Source of the DNA: Clostridia bacterium
GTDB taxonomy: Bacteria > Bacillota > Clostridia > Christensenellales > Borkfalkiaceae
DNA: 64,000 bases
Direction of reading: 5' to 3'
Assembly (NCBI GenBank): GCA_017504165.1
Contig: JAFVRR010000003.1
Span: forward strand, 1 to 64,000
The notes under the pieces were generated by a model. It did not search any database. It saw nothing but the letters and a program-made list of their open reading frames with translations, and was not told where the DNA came from. The position numbers and the translations under genes were made by a program. This document shows positions 15,877 to 24,666 of this stretch, piece by piece (positions within the stretch are counted from its first letter, which is position 1; each line of letters begins with the position of its first letter).

Positions 15877-17691
15877 ATGCCAGTATATGAATCTATAAAG
15901 AATGCTGACAACAAAATCGTTATTTCTCAAAAAAATAGAGATAGCGTTACTTTCGGTTGGGACAAAGTAGTTGAAAAATTAGTTTCACTTGTTGATTCTA
16001 CCGATAAAAACATTGCCATTGACGGTTGGTATGGTATTGATTTTGCTAAAATTGCAAACGCATTAGCAGAAAAACTCCAAAAGAAAGGTTTAAGTGTTGA
16101 ACTTTACGCTGCAAGCCAACTTTACAAGACAAGAGAAGAAATTATTGCGTATAACGCTCCATTCGTAACTGATGACCCAGGTTTTGGTAAAGTTAACAAA
16201 ACAGGTGTTATTGAAGACATTATGAATGCTGACGCTATTAAAGAATTAAAGAAAAAACTTGCATCTAGCAAAGTTGTTATCGTTTACGGCGAAGGCGCTT
16301 GCATTAAAGAACTTGCAGACCTTTACGCAGTAAAATGCTACGTTGATAACACTCACCAAAAAGTACAATGGGATATGTGGGAAGGCAGACTTAATACTTT
16401 CGGTATGACTACTCCTACTAAAGGTTATAACTGGAAAGAATATAACTATTCTGACTACTATATGTTAAAACGCCAAAAAGATTTCATGTACGGTGCTATG
16501 GATTTCTACGTAGAAAACTACTTTGAAAACGATTTAGTATTAGTTCCACGCGTTGCATACGATGAAATTATGTCTACACTCGTTAAATATCCTATCCACG
16601 AAGTTAAAATCTTCAGCCCAGGTCCATGGGGTGCGTATAGATATTTAGATATGGATTACGGTGTTGAAGGCCTTGCAAACAATGCTTGGAACAAAATCGG
16701 TGGTCCAGAACTTCGTATCTTAATCGATTTCGGTGGCGAAAGAAGTATTTCTATGCCAATGCTCAACGCAATGCAATATGGTGAAGAACTCGTAGGTGCT
16801 TTAATCAACAAGCAATACCCAGGTCTTTTCCCACTTGACATTTGGCTTGACGACGGTTGGCACCCAACAAAACAACCAGCAGAAAGAATTTCAATGCCTA
16901 TGCATATTCACCCAAGTAGCAAATACGTTCAAGATAACTTTGACGAACCACTTGGAAGATATGAAACTTACTACATAGCAGAAGCATACGAAGGCGCTAA
17001 CACTTGGATGGGCTTCCACGACGATGCTGACATCGAAGAATGGGAAAGACTTTGTGAAGAATCACAAAACATTAAACCTATCGAAAACTGGAAAGACTTC
17101 ATTGCTAACTGGTCAAGCAAGGAAGGCGACCTTTACCTTATCCCACCAGGAACAATGCACGGTCACGGCGGTAACCAAATGGTACTTGAAATGGATACTA
17201 ACCCATCTATTAACGGTACTGAATATTCATTCTTTGAATATGACTTCGCTAGACCATCTTGGGACGACAATGCAAAGACAATGACTGGTAAACCACTTAA
17301 AATGCACCTTGAACACGGTAGAAACATGGAAAAGACAAGAAGAGCATCTTGGGTTAAAGATCATCTCTTATCTACTCCAACAGTTATTAAGTGGACTAAA
17401 GATTACTTCATTGACCAATACAAGACAACTCCTGTAATGCCATACCACGTAGAAAGAATTCACTTTGAAAAAGTTGGTGAATTATCTACTGAAGGTAAGT
17501 TTATGCACATGCTTACTTTAACTGTTGGCTCTAAAGTAACAGTTCGTTCTAAAACAAACAAAGATTACTTCGCAGTTTGCGATAAATTCCAAACTTTAGT
17601 AATTCCTGCTCAATTCGGTGATTATGAAATCATTAACGAAGAAGGCGGTAGAGCAACTTGCGTAGTACAAAGATGGAAAAAAGGTGAATAA
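15877..17691 (+). CDS. Phosphomannose-isomerase-like cupin with degenerate kinase-like N-terminus
   Basis: The 604-residue protein has two parts. Residues about 20-230 resemble the uridine-kinase P-loop fold (NIAIDGWYGIDFAKIA where DGxxGxGK(S/T) would be; KVVIVYGEGACI at 132-143), but the phosphate-binding lysine is gone. Residues about 315-604 resemble type I phosphomannose isomerase: H343 and H345 in MHIHPSSKY, E363 in ETYYIAEA, and H428/H430 in IPPGTMHGHGG form the expected metal set. The likely reaction is isomerisation of a sugar or sugar phosphate. Codon use is richer in C-ending codons and in CCA, AAC and ATC than in neighbours, suggesting high expression. AAGGAGG precedes the ATG. The real substrate is unknown. 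Confidence 0.7.
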   Translation: MPVYESIKNADNKIVISQKNRDSVTFGWDKVVEKLVSLVDSTDKNIAIDGWYGIDFAKIANALAEKLQKKGLSVELYAASQLYKTREEIIAYNAPFVTDDPGFGKVNKTGVIEDIMNADAIKELKKKLASSKVVIVYGEGACIKELADLYAVKCYVDNTHQKVQWDMWEGRLNTFGMTTPTKGYNWKEYNYSDYYMLKRQKDFMYGAMDFYVENYFENDLVLVPRVAYDEIMSTLVKYPIHEVKIFSPGPWGAYRYLDMDYGVEGLANNAWNKIGGPELRILIDFGGERSISMPMLNAMQYGEELVGALINKQYPGLFPLDIWLDDGWHPTKQPAERISMPMHIHPSSKYVQDNFDEPLGRYETYYIAEAYEGANTWMGFHDDADIEEWERLCEESQNIKPIENWKDFIANWSSKEGDLYLIPPGTMHGHGGNQMVLEMDTNPSINGTEYSFFEYDFARPSWDDNAKTMTGKPLKMHLEHGRNMEKTRRASWVKDHLLSTPTVIKWTKDYFIDQYKTTPVMPYHVERIHFEKVGELSTEGKFMHMLTLTVGSKVTVRSKTNKDYFAVCDKFQTLVIPAQFGDYEIINEEGGRATCVVQRWKKGE

Positions 17692-17709
17692 ACCTAAAAC
17701 TTAAAACCT

Positions 17710-17760
17710 TATGAGCCGTGCTGAAAACGATATATTGTTTTTCGTATGGCTCATATTTTT
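17710..17760 (+). terminator. Hairpin between the PMI-like and PIG-L genes
   Basis: ATGAGCC (17711-17717) pairs with GGCTCAT (17748-17754), with an inner GAAAAC/GTTTTTC stem, followed by T residues. It may be a leaky terminator or an mRNA end that sets higher levels of the first two genes. Confidence 0.6.
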
Positions 17761-17776
17761 AAAAAGGAGATAATAT

Positions 17777-18499
17777 ATGAATATATTAGCAATCGGCGCT
17801 CACCCAGACGATATTGAAGAATCTTGTGGTGGTACTCTTGCCAAATACGTAAAACAAGGTCACAAAGTATTTACTGCAACTGCAACTAACGGCAACATCG
17901 GTTCGGCAACTCTTCCTATGGATGAAATTGCAAGAATTAGAAAGGAAGAGGCGCGTCGCGCAGCGGCAATTATCGGCGCGGAATATATCTGTTTAGACTA
18001 TGATGATGAAATGTTCTTTGAAGATAAAGCGGCAAGAATTAACTTTATCAACCTTGTTAGATACTGCAAGGCGGACGTTATTTTAACACATAGCCCACAC
18101 GACTACAACCCAGACCACGAACTTACTTCTAAAATTATCAATGATATTGCGGTAATGATTCCTATCGCTAAAATTGAAACAAAGGCAAAACCATACGATA
18201 AAATTCCAATTATCGCATACTTTGAACCTGTACATGGTTTAGGTTTTATCCCAACGGAATACGTTGATATTACTGAAGAAATTGAAATTAAAAAGGCAAT
18301 GTGCGCAGAGCATAAGAGCCAAATTGCTTGGATGCAAGATAATTATAAAGACGCATTAGGCAACGGCGATAAGAATTTCTTTGACGGTATGATTACGATG
18401 GCTAAATTCAGAGGTATGCAATGTGGCGTAGATTACGCTGAAGGTTTCAGAATGGCTAACGACGCGTTTAGAGTTGTTCCTAGACGTATTCTTCCATAA
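17777..18499 (+). CDS. PIG-L/LmbE-family deacetylase
   Basis: A zinc hydrolase family that removes N-acyl groups from amino sugars and related compounds. The 240 residues carry the hallmark AHPDD (8-12), with H9 and D12 as zinc ligands and D11 as general base, plus the third ligand H114 in NPDHELTSK. No signal peptide, so it is cytoplasmic. AAGGAG precedes the ATG. In this operon it could deacetylate an N-acetylated sugar before isomerisation and phosphorylation, but the substrate is inferred only from context. Confidence 0.88.
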   Translation: MNILAIGAHPDDIEESCGGTLAKYVKQGHKVFTATATNGNIGSATLPMDEIARIRKEEARRAAAIIGAEYICLDYDDEMFFEDKAARINFINLVRYCKADVILTHSPHDYNPDHELTSKIINDIAVMIPIAKIETKAKPYDKIPIIAYFEPVHGLGFIPTEYVDITEEIEIKKAMCAEHKSQIAWMQDNYKDALGNGDKNFFDGMITMAKFRGMQCGVDYAEGFRMANDAFRVVPRRILP

Positions 18500-18501
18500 T
18501 C

Positions 18502-19332
18502 ATGAAGAGTTATATTGAAAATTATAAACATTTTGGAAAATGCCTTTTCGTTGAAAACGTAGACGTAAAAATTGGAATTCCTTTAGAATTTGGTATTAGA
18601 ATAGTTTATCTTTCGTATAAGGGTAGTGAAAACTTGTTTTTTGAACAACCTAGCGATATGGTAGATTTGTCAACCGAGTGGGGTTGGCGTGTTTTTGGTG
18701 GGCATAGGCTTTGGCTTGCCCCCGAAAGCGAAAAGAATTATAGGGTGGAAACTAGCCCTATAAACTACGAAATTAAAGGCGAAACTGTAATTTTATCTCA
18801 AGGTTTAGACGATTGGCTTAAAGTTTATAAAAGCGTGGAAATATCCTTTGAAAATACAAACGTTGTAAAAATCACTCACAAGTTAAAAAACGCAGATGAT
18901 AAAACTCGTAAATTTTCCGTTTGGGGTGTGTCGTCAATGGCGGGTGGCGGTGTAGAGTATATTCCGCTTAAATATCGCGATAATGGTTACGACCCGTTAA
19001 ACGTTATAACCACTTGGGACTATACAAGTTTAGGTGATGAAAGGGTAAAATACGAGCGTGAACTTATAACGCTTACGCATAGACCTATCGGCAAAAAGTA
19101 TAAAATTGGCGTAGGTCATCCAAAATGTGCCCCTAAATATATAAACAAAGGGGTAATTTTTGAAAAGGAATACGAAATTAATACTGATAAGGTTTATCCG
19201 GACGGAAACGTGTCCTTTGAAACTTTTTTATGCGATCATATGGTTGAAATCGAAAGTCTTTCTCCGCTTTACGATGTTAAGGTTGGGGAAACCGTTTGCC
19301 ATACGGAAAAATGGATTTTAAATAAAGAATAA
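18502..19332 (+). CDS. Galactose-mutarotase-like (DUF4380-type) protein
   Basis: The 276 residues show a beta-rich protein with GIRIVYLSYKGSEN near the start and GGHRLWLAPESE at about 72-83, features of DUF4380-type proteins that share the aldose-1-epimerase fold. The function is probably interconversion of sugar anomers or binding of a sugar, which is inference. No signal peptide or membrane segment. It begins two bases after the PIG-L stop without a clear ribosome-binding site, suggesting coupled translation, and is followed directly by the fucose-isomerase-like gene. Confidence 0.55.
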   Translation: MKSYIENYKHFGKCLFVENVDVKIGIPLEFGIRIVYLSYKGSENLFFEQPSDMVDLSTEWGWRVFGGHRLWLAPESEKNYRVETSPINYEIKGETVILSQGLDDWLKVYKSVEISFENTNVVKITHKLKNADDKTRKFSVWGVSSMAGGGVEYIPLKYRDNGYDPLNVITTWDYTSLGDERVKYERELITLTHRPIGKKYKIGVGHPKCAPKYINKGVIFEKEYEINTDKVYPDGNVSFETFLCDHMVEIESLSPLYDVKVGETVCHTEKWILNKE

Positions 19333-19344
19333 ATGGAGAAGATT

Positions 19345-20649
19345 ATGAAATTAAACGTTGCGGCAGTTGCTTTAGCGTGTCCAACAGAGGTTGGTTTTGA
19401 TGAAGCAATGCCTTTACTTAATCAAACTGTAGACGCTATGAAATCACAAGGTATTAATTGTGAAAACGTTGGCGTTGTAATGCACAGTCTTGAAACGGTA
19501 CGCGAGGCGGCAGAAAAACTTAAAACTACTAATGCAGACGTTTTAATGATTTGTATCGCTACGTGGAGTGAAGACCATCATCTTTTAGACTTGTTGTCTT
19601 ACGTTGATATGCCTTTAATTCTTCGCGCATATCCCGCTTTCGATACAGGTTCACTCTGTTGTGCGCACCAAATTGGCGCAGTATTTAGAGATATTGGCAA
19701 AACTTGCGAATTCGTTTACGGTTATGCCGATGATTTAGAATGCGTTAAAGAAACCAAAACTATCGTTACTGCATACGCACTTAAAAACTCTATGAACGAA
19801 ACGAGAGTGGGTGCTATCGGTGGCCGTGTTAAAGGTATGACTGAAATTGCTTACGATGAGTTTTCTATTAAGCAAAAATTAGGCTCTAGGGTAGTAAACC
19901 TTGACGAAAAGGAAATGACTGAAAAGGTTAACGCAATCTCCGACGAAGAGGCTAAAGCCCTATTGGAAGAGAAAAAAGATATTTTAAAACCTTGTAAAAT
20001 CACTTCTACTTGTGAGTCTATGCTTGAATCTATTAAGTATTATAAGGCTCTTAAAGACCTTGCTAAAGAATATGAACTTCAAGCGTTATCGGTAAAATGC
20101 TACACGACTTATATGGGTAAGATTTGCCTTGGTTATTCTCTTCTTGCGGAAGAAGGTATTGTAGCATCTTGTGAAGGTGACGTTACTAACGCCCTTACAA
20201 TGAAACTTTTATACGATTTAAGTGGTAAACCTATCAATAATACAGACCTACTTTATCTTGACGATGAGGCGAATACTATTTTATTTGCTCACTGTGGTTC
20301 TTCGGGTTTCTCTATTGCGGAAGGCGAAGTTGAACTTGCGCCTGTTAGACTTATGGAATGTGGCGTATGTACTAAATTCCTTGTAAAACCTGGCAAAGTT
20401 ACTGCAGTTAATATTTGTGGTCACGGTGATGAATTCCGCCTTTCGTTTATGGTTGGCGATGCAGTACCTTGCGGTATGGAATTCCCTGGCAACCCTGTTA
20501 AGATTAAATACGAAAAGCCTGTTTCTCAAATTAATAAAGAAATTATGAAAAACGGCATAGGTCACCACTGGATGGTTGCTTACGGTGATTTTAGTGAAGA
20601 GTTAAAATACTTCTGCAAAATCAACAATATTTTAGTTTACGAAATTTAA
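19345..20649 (+). CDS. L-fucose/L-arabinose-isomerase-fold protein
   Basis: This family interconverts aldoses and ketoses with a divalent metal. The protein is about 434 residues. The N-terminal fold has CPTEVGFDEAM and a DVLMICIATWSEDH stretch; the C-terminal part has CEGDVTNALTMKLLYDLSG and FAHCGSSGF, which match the metal- and substrate-binding region of fucose isomerase relatives. It is shorter than E. coli FucI (about 590). I take the ATG at 19345, six bases after GGAG; an in-frame ATG at 19333 contains that site. It lies in the sugar operon, upstream of a lyxose-isomerase-like gene. A second, divergent member is at 24667. Confidence 0.75.
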   Translation: MKLNVAAVALACPTEVGFDEAMPLLNQTVDAMKSQGINCENVGVVMHSLETVREAAEKLKTTNADVLMICIATWSEDHHLLDLLSYVDMPLILRAYPAFDTGSLCCAHQIGAVFRDIGKTCEFVYGYADDLECVKETKTIVTAYALKNSMNETRVGAIGGRVKGMTEIAYDEFSIKQKLGSRVVNLDEKEMTEKVNAISDEEAKALLEEKKDILKPCKITSTCESMLESIKYYKALKDLAKEYELQALSVKCYTTYMGKICLGYSLLAEEGIVASCEGDVTNALTMKLLYDLSGKPINNTDLLYLDDEANTILFAHCGSSGFSIAEGEVELAPVRLMECGVCTKFLVKPGKVTAVNICGHGDEFRLSFMVGDAVPCGMEFPGNPVKIKYEKPVSQINKEIMKNGIGHHWMVAYGDFSEELKYFCKINNILVYEI

Positions 20650-20664
20650 AGGTAGGAAATTTTT

Positions 20665-21345
20665 ATGAAACGTTCTGAAATAAATAAAGCAATGCGCGAT
20701 GCGCTTGAACTTTTTAAAGAATATAAAATCGTGCTTCCTAAATTTGTTCGCCTTACTCCAGAAGAATGGAAAACTAAAGGGGAAGAAATGCAAGAAGTAA
20801 AAGATAATATGCTTGGTTGGGACATTACCGATTTCGGCAATGGCGATTTTAATAAAGTTGGTTTATTTTTAATCACGTTAAGAAATGGTAACCAACTCAA
20901 CAAAGAAAAATATCCAAAACCATACGCTGAAAAATTAATGATTGTAAAGGAAAAACAAATTACTCCTATGCATTATCACTGGTCAAAAATGGAAGATATT
21001 ATCAACTGTGGCGGTGGTAACCTTGTAATTAAACTTTACAATTCAACTGCAGATAATAAACTTGCCGATACCGACGTTAACGTTTCGGTTGACGGTGAAA
21101 AAATGACTTTCCCTGCAGGTTACGAACTCGTATTAAAACCTGGCGACAGCGTAACGTTAACTCCTGGTTTATATCATAGATTTTGGGGTGAAGAAGGAAA
21201 AGGTACTGTTCTTGTTCGTGAAGTTTCTATGTGTAACGACGATTCTAACGATAACTGTTTCTATGATAAGGCAGGTCGTTTCCCTGAAATTGAAGAGGAT
21301 GAAGCGCCATTACATTTACTTTGTAACGAATATAATAAGATTTAA
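20665..21345 (+). CDS. D-lyxose ketol-isomerase-like cupin
   Basis: The 226 residues match the cupin-type D-lyxose isomerases, which convert D-lyxose to D-xylulose and often D-mannose to D-fructose. The metal set is visible: H103 and H105 in PMHYHWSKMED, E110, and H171 in GLYHRFWGEEG. RLTPEEWKTKG near residue 29 and an acidic C-terminus are also seen. The ribosome-binding site is GGTAGG. It is the last gene of the operon; a strong terminator follows at 21359. Confidence 0.85.
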   Translation: MKRSEINKAMRDALELFKEYKIVLPKFVRLTPEEWKTKGEEMQEVKDNMLGWDITDFGNGDFNKVGLFLITLRNGNQLNKEKYPKPYAEKLMIVKEKQITPMHYHWSKMEDIINCGGGNLVIKLYNSTADNKLADTDVNVSVDGEKMTFPAGYELVLKPGDSVTLTPGLYHRFWGEEGKGTVLVREVSMCNDDSNDNCFYDKAGRFPEIEEDEAPLHLLCNEYNKI

Positions 21346-21358
21346 TTATTAAAAATTT

Positions 21359-21393
21359 AAGCCCGCTTTCAAGTTTGAAAGTGGGCTTTTTAT
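21359..21393. terminator. Bidirectional terminator after the sugar operon
   Basis: AAGCCCGCTTTCAA (21359-21372) pairs with TTGAAAGTGGGCTT (21375-21388), then TTT. It also serves the convergent AraC gene. Confidence 0.9.
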
Positions 21394-21402
21394 CGCAAAA
21401 TT

Positions 21403-22212
21403 TCAAGATTTTTCTAAATGAGTTTTTCTAAAATGCGTCGGTGTTATGCCGACGTGTTTTTTAAATAGTCTACTAAAGTAATAAGGATCGCTAAATCCGC
21501 ACATTTCCGAAATACTAGATATTTCAAGTTGGGTATCAAGAAGTAGGTTTTTTGCTTGAGTTAGTTGGTGGTTTATTCTATAGTTTGCAGGTGTAGTTCC
21601 ATATGCCTTTTTAAATGAGCGGATAAAATGTTCCGGTGTCATATTATAATATGAACAAACTTCCGCAATGCTTTTATTAATAGATAAATCTTCTAAATCG
21701 TTTTTTGCTCTTAAAAACTGAAACGCTTTAGGGGTTGGAGATGCAAATAGTTGTAGTATAGCGTATAATAATGCAACGGCATAGTCTGTTTTTTCTCCCG
21801 ATGCGTGAATTGCCTCACGCGATAATGATAAAAATAAAGTATCAATTTCGTTAATTCTTCCATTGCTTTCGTGAATTCCCGATTTTAAGGTTTTGTCGTT
21901 TAAAATATCTTTAACTTTATTGCCTGTAAAATGTAGCCAATAATACCTTGAATTTTCTTTTACTTTATATACGTACGATTGCGGTTCGTTAGGGTAATAA
22001 ACGCAATAATCTCCATTTTTTAGAAGTGTACCGTTAATTTCAATATTTCCATTAGAAACGTAAATTATATGATAATCAAGCCTACCGTTTGGGCGAAAAA
22101 CCTTAATGTCTTGATTAATATTGTCAAAATATCCAAAATTGTTTAAATAAAGGTTAAATTTATTGCCGTATTCTTGGTCATAATCGCTTGTTTTGTGGTA
22201 TGTCATTTTCAT
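21403..22212 (-). CDS. AraC-family transcriptional regulator
   Basis: About 269 residues with an N-terminal cupin-like sugar-sensing domain (IEINGTLLKNGDYCVYYPNEPQ) and two C-terminal helix-turn-helix units: SIAEVCSYYNMTPEHFIRSFKK and ISSISEMCGFSDPYYFSRLFKK. I take the start at 22212 because GGGGA lies eight bases before that ATG; the upstream in-frame ATG at 22227 has no ribosome-binding site. It is divergent from the GH2 gene and convergent with the six-gene sugar operon, so either or both are its likely targets, probably as an activator. Confidence 0.88.
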   Translation of the reverse strand: MKMTYHKTSDYDQEYGNKFNLYLNNFGYFDNINQDIKVFRPNGRLDYHIIYVSNGNIEINGTLLKNGDYCVYYPNEPQSYVYKVKENSRYYWLHFTGNKVKDILNDKTLKSGIHESNGRINEIDTLFLSLSREAIHASGEKTDYAVALLYAILQLFASPTPKAFQFLRAKNDLEDLSINKSIAEVCSYYNMTPEHFIRSFKKAYGTTPANYRINHQLTQAKNLLLDTQLEISSISEMCGFSDPYYFSRLFKKHVGITPTHFRKTHLEKS

Positions 22213-22245
22213 AGTAAATTTCCCCATATCGTTTATTTAATAAAT

Positions 22246-22274
22246 ATTTTACCATATAAAATCAATTTTGTCTA
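22246..22274 (-). promoter_or_regulatory. Promoter of the AraC gene
   Basis: On the complement, TAGACA (22269-22274), 17 bases, TAAAAT (22246-22251). Confidence 0.55.
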
Positions 22275-22294
22275 GTTAATATCAGTATTGTTTA

Positions 22295-22323
22295 TTGTTG
22301 TAATTATTTATAGAAGATATAAT
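22295..22323 (+). promoter_or_regulatory. Promoter of the GH2 operon
   Basis: TTGTTG (22295-22300), 17 bases, TATAAT (22318-22323). Confidence 0.65.
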
Positions 22324-22343
22324 TAAATCAAGGTAGGTGCATT

Positions 22344-24656
22344 ATGCGAGAAAAAATTAAACTAGATAAAAACTGGCAATTCCATAAAGGGGATATAGAT
22401 ATTCCACTTTTAACCGATAAAGTTTACGTTTACCAATCTTCTAAAACCCAACGCCAATGTTTTGGTGTTGCGTCCCCTAATTATCCGGTTGGTCCTTATC
22501 CTTACCCAAAAGAAAACTGGAAAACGGTTGATATACCACACGATTACGTAATTGAAGGTGAAGTAAGTCCTGATAAAAATGAGGGCTTAGGCTTTTTTGA
22601 TTACGACAACGCTTGGTACGTTAAAAAATTTGACGTTCCTAAAGAAGACGAGAATAAAAGATTAACTATTTTGTTCGACGGTGTTGCAAAGTACGCAACC
22701 GTTTATTTAAACGGCTGTTTAATGAAACGTAACTTTAGCGGATACACTAGTTTTGAAGTAGATATTACCGACGTTGCTAGGTTTGGACAAACGAACACAC
22801 TTGCCGTATACGTTGATGCAAAGCAATTTGAAGGTTGGTGGTACGAGGGCGGTGGTATTTATCGTCACGTTTGGCTTAATAAAACAGACCTTGTTTCCGT
22901 TGACTTATGGGGCGTTTTTGTAAAACCTAAAAAGATTAGCGAAAAAACTTGGGAAGTTTCAGTTGAAACGGACGTTAGAAACGATTACGATGCTAATAAA
23001 TCCGTTTCCGTTGAAGGTTTTATTATAGATAAAGACGGAAAGATTGTTGCTAGCGGAAAAACTGCAGGGTTAATTAATAAAAGAGATATTAGAAAGTTAA
23101 AATATAAATTAATGGTAGATTCTCCTAATTTATGGTCGCCTGATAGTCCTACGCAATACACCTTTAAAACTAAAGTTTATCAAGGTAAAAAGCAAGTAGA
23201 TGAGGTGGACGTTAAATTTGGTTTTAGAACGGTTTATGCCGACCCTAATAAAGGCTTATTTATTAACGATAAGCATTATAAAATTAAAGGTGTTTGCGGT
23301 CATGCCGATTTTGGTTTATCAGGTAAAGCAGTTCCCGATAATATTCATAAATATAAAGTAAGACTTTTAAAAGAAATGGGCGCAAACGGCTATCGTTGTT
23401 CACACTACGCGCAAGCGTCTGAACTTATGGACGAACTTGACAGTAACGGCTTTATCGTTATGAATGAAACTAGATGGTTTGAGTCTAGCGAGGAAGGCAA
23501 AGCACAACTAGAAATGCTCGTTAAAAGGGATAGAAATAGACCGTCCGTTATGTTTTGGTCGCTTGGAAACGAAGAGTATTTCCATTTAACGGAAGAAGGT
23601 AGAAGAATAACTAAAAGTTTAAGAGCAGTTGTTGAAAAACTTGATGATACAAGGTATATTATGACGGCAATCAATAGAACGCCCGACGTTGCTACCGTTT
23701 GCGAAGAACTTGACGTTATTGGGGTAAATTACACCTGGGAAGCCTACGAGGCCGTACATAAAAATTTCCCTAAAACCCCAGTTCTTTCTAGTGAAAACTG
23801 CGCTACAGGCACTACGAGGGGACACTATTTTGCCGACGCTCCTGAAAAGGCGTTTATTACCGCATACGACCACGATTCTTCAGATAGATATAAAAGTAGG
23901 GAATATACTTGGAATTTTATAATGGAGCGCGATTGGATGCTAGGTGGTTATCAATGGATTGCCTTTGAGCACCGCGGTGAAGCAAAATGGCCAAGATTAT
24001 GTTCGCAAAGTGGCGCTATCGACTTGTTTATGCAAAAAAAGGACGCCTTTTATCAAAATAAATCGCATTGGACAAGCGAACCTATGGTGCATTTACTTCC
24101 GCATTGGAATTTTAAGGGTTTTAAAGGGGAAACTGTTAAGGTGTTTGCTTATACAAACCAACCTAAAGTAGAACTTTTCTTAAACGGTAAAAGTTTAGGC
24201 GTTAAAAACTTAAATAAAATCGACCACGGCGAATGGGACGTTAAGTACGAGCCCGGCACGTTAGAAGTGTTAGCGTATAACGACGATAAAGTTGTTGCTA
24301 AAGATAAAAGGGTTACTTCAGGCGCGCCAACTAAACTTATGCTTAAACTTGAAAACGAAGTCAAAGCAAACGGCGAAGATTTAGCAGTTGTTACTTGCTA
24401 CGTTGTAGATAAAGACGGTAACGAAATTTACGATGCGTCTGTAAACGTTGATTTTTACACTAACGAACTTGGTAAAATATATTCGACGGGGTCAGATATT
24501 AGCGATCATACTAGCATTTTCTTATCGAATAGAAAAATGCGCGCTGGCAGAATAACTGCAACTATAAAAGTTGGCGAAACTGAAGGCGAACTTAAAGTTT
24601 ACGCAACTTCAAACGGATTAGAAAACGCAGTATTAACCATCAATTTAGAAAAATAA
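22344..24656 (+). CDS. GH2 glycosidase, probable beta-galactosidase
   Basis: The 770 residues show the GH2 order: jelly-roll sugar-binding domain with IPHDYVIEGEVSPDKNEG (about 64-81), immunoglobulin-like domain, then a TIM barrel. The acid/base is E410 in WSLGNE and the nucleophile E484 in PVLSSEN. After the barrel come two beta-sandwich domains of the DUF4982/Ig type seen in Bacteroides- and Firmicutes-type beta-galactosidases. No signal peptide, so the enzyme is intracellular. GGTAGG precedes the ATG. It is divergent from an AraC gene and followed by a fucose-isomerase-like gene. Beta-glucuronidase or another GH2 activity is possible; the exact substrate cannot be read. Confidence 0.88.
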   Translation: MREKIKLDKNWQFHKGDIDIPLLTDKVYVYQSSKTQRQCFGVASPNYPVGPYPYPKENWKTVDIPHDYVIEGEVSPDKNEGLGFFDYDNAWYVKKFDVPKEDENKRLTILFDGVAKYATVYLNGCLMKRNFSGYTSFEVDITDVARFGQTNTLAVYVDAKQFEGWWYEGGGIYRHVWLNKTDLVSVDLWGVFVKPKKISEKTWEVSVETDVRNDYDANKSVSVEGFIIDKDGKIVASGKTAGLINKRDIRKLKYKLMVDSPNLWSPDSPTQYTFKTKVYQGKKQVDEVDVKFGFRTVYADPNKGLFINDKHYKIKGVCGHADFGLSGKAVPDNIHKYKVRLLKEMGANGYRCSHYAQASELMDELDSNGFIVMNETRWFESSEEGKAQLEMLVKRDRNRPSVMFWSLGNEEYFHLTEEGRRITKSLRAVVEKLDDTRYIMTAINRTPDVATVCEELDVIGVNYTWEAYEAVHKNFPKTPVLSSENCATGTTRGHYFADAPEKAFITAYDHDSSDRYKSREYTWNFIMERDWMLGGYQWIAFEHRGEAKWPRLCSQSGAIDLFMQKKDAFYQNKSHWTSEPMVHLLPHWNFKGFKGETVKVFAYTNQPKVELFLNGKSLGVKNLNKIDHGEWDVKYEPGTLEVLAYNDDKVVAKDKRVTSGAPTKLMLKLENEVKANGEDLAVVTCYVVDKDGNEIYDASVNVDFYTNELGKIYSTGSDISDHTSIFLSNRKMRAGRITATIKVGETEGELKVYATSNGLENAVLTINLEK

Positions 24657-24666
24657 TAGGAGCAAT

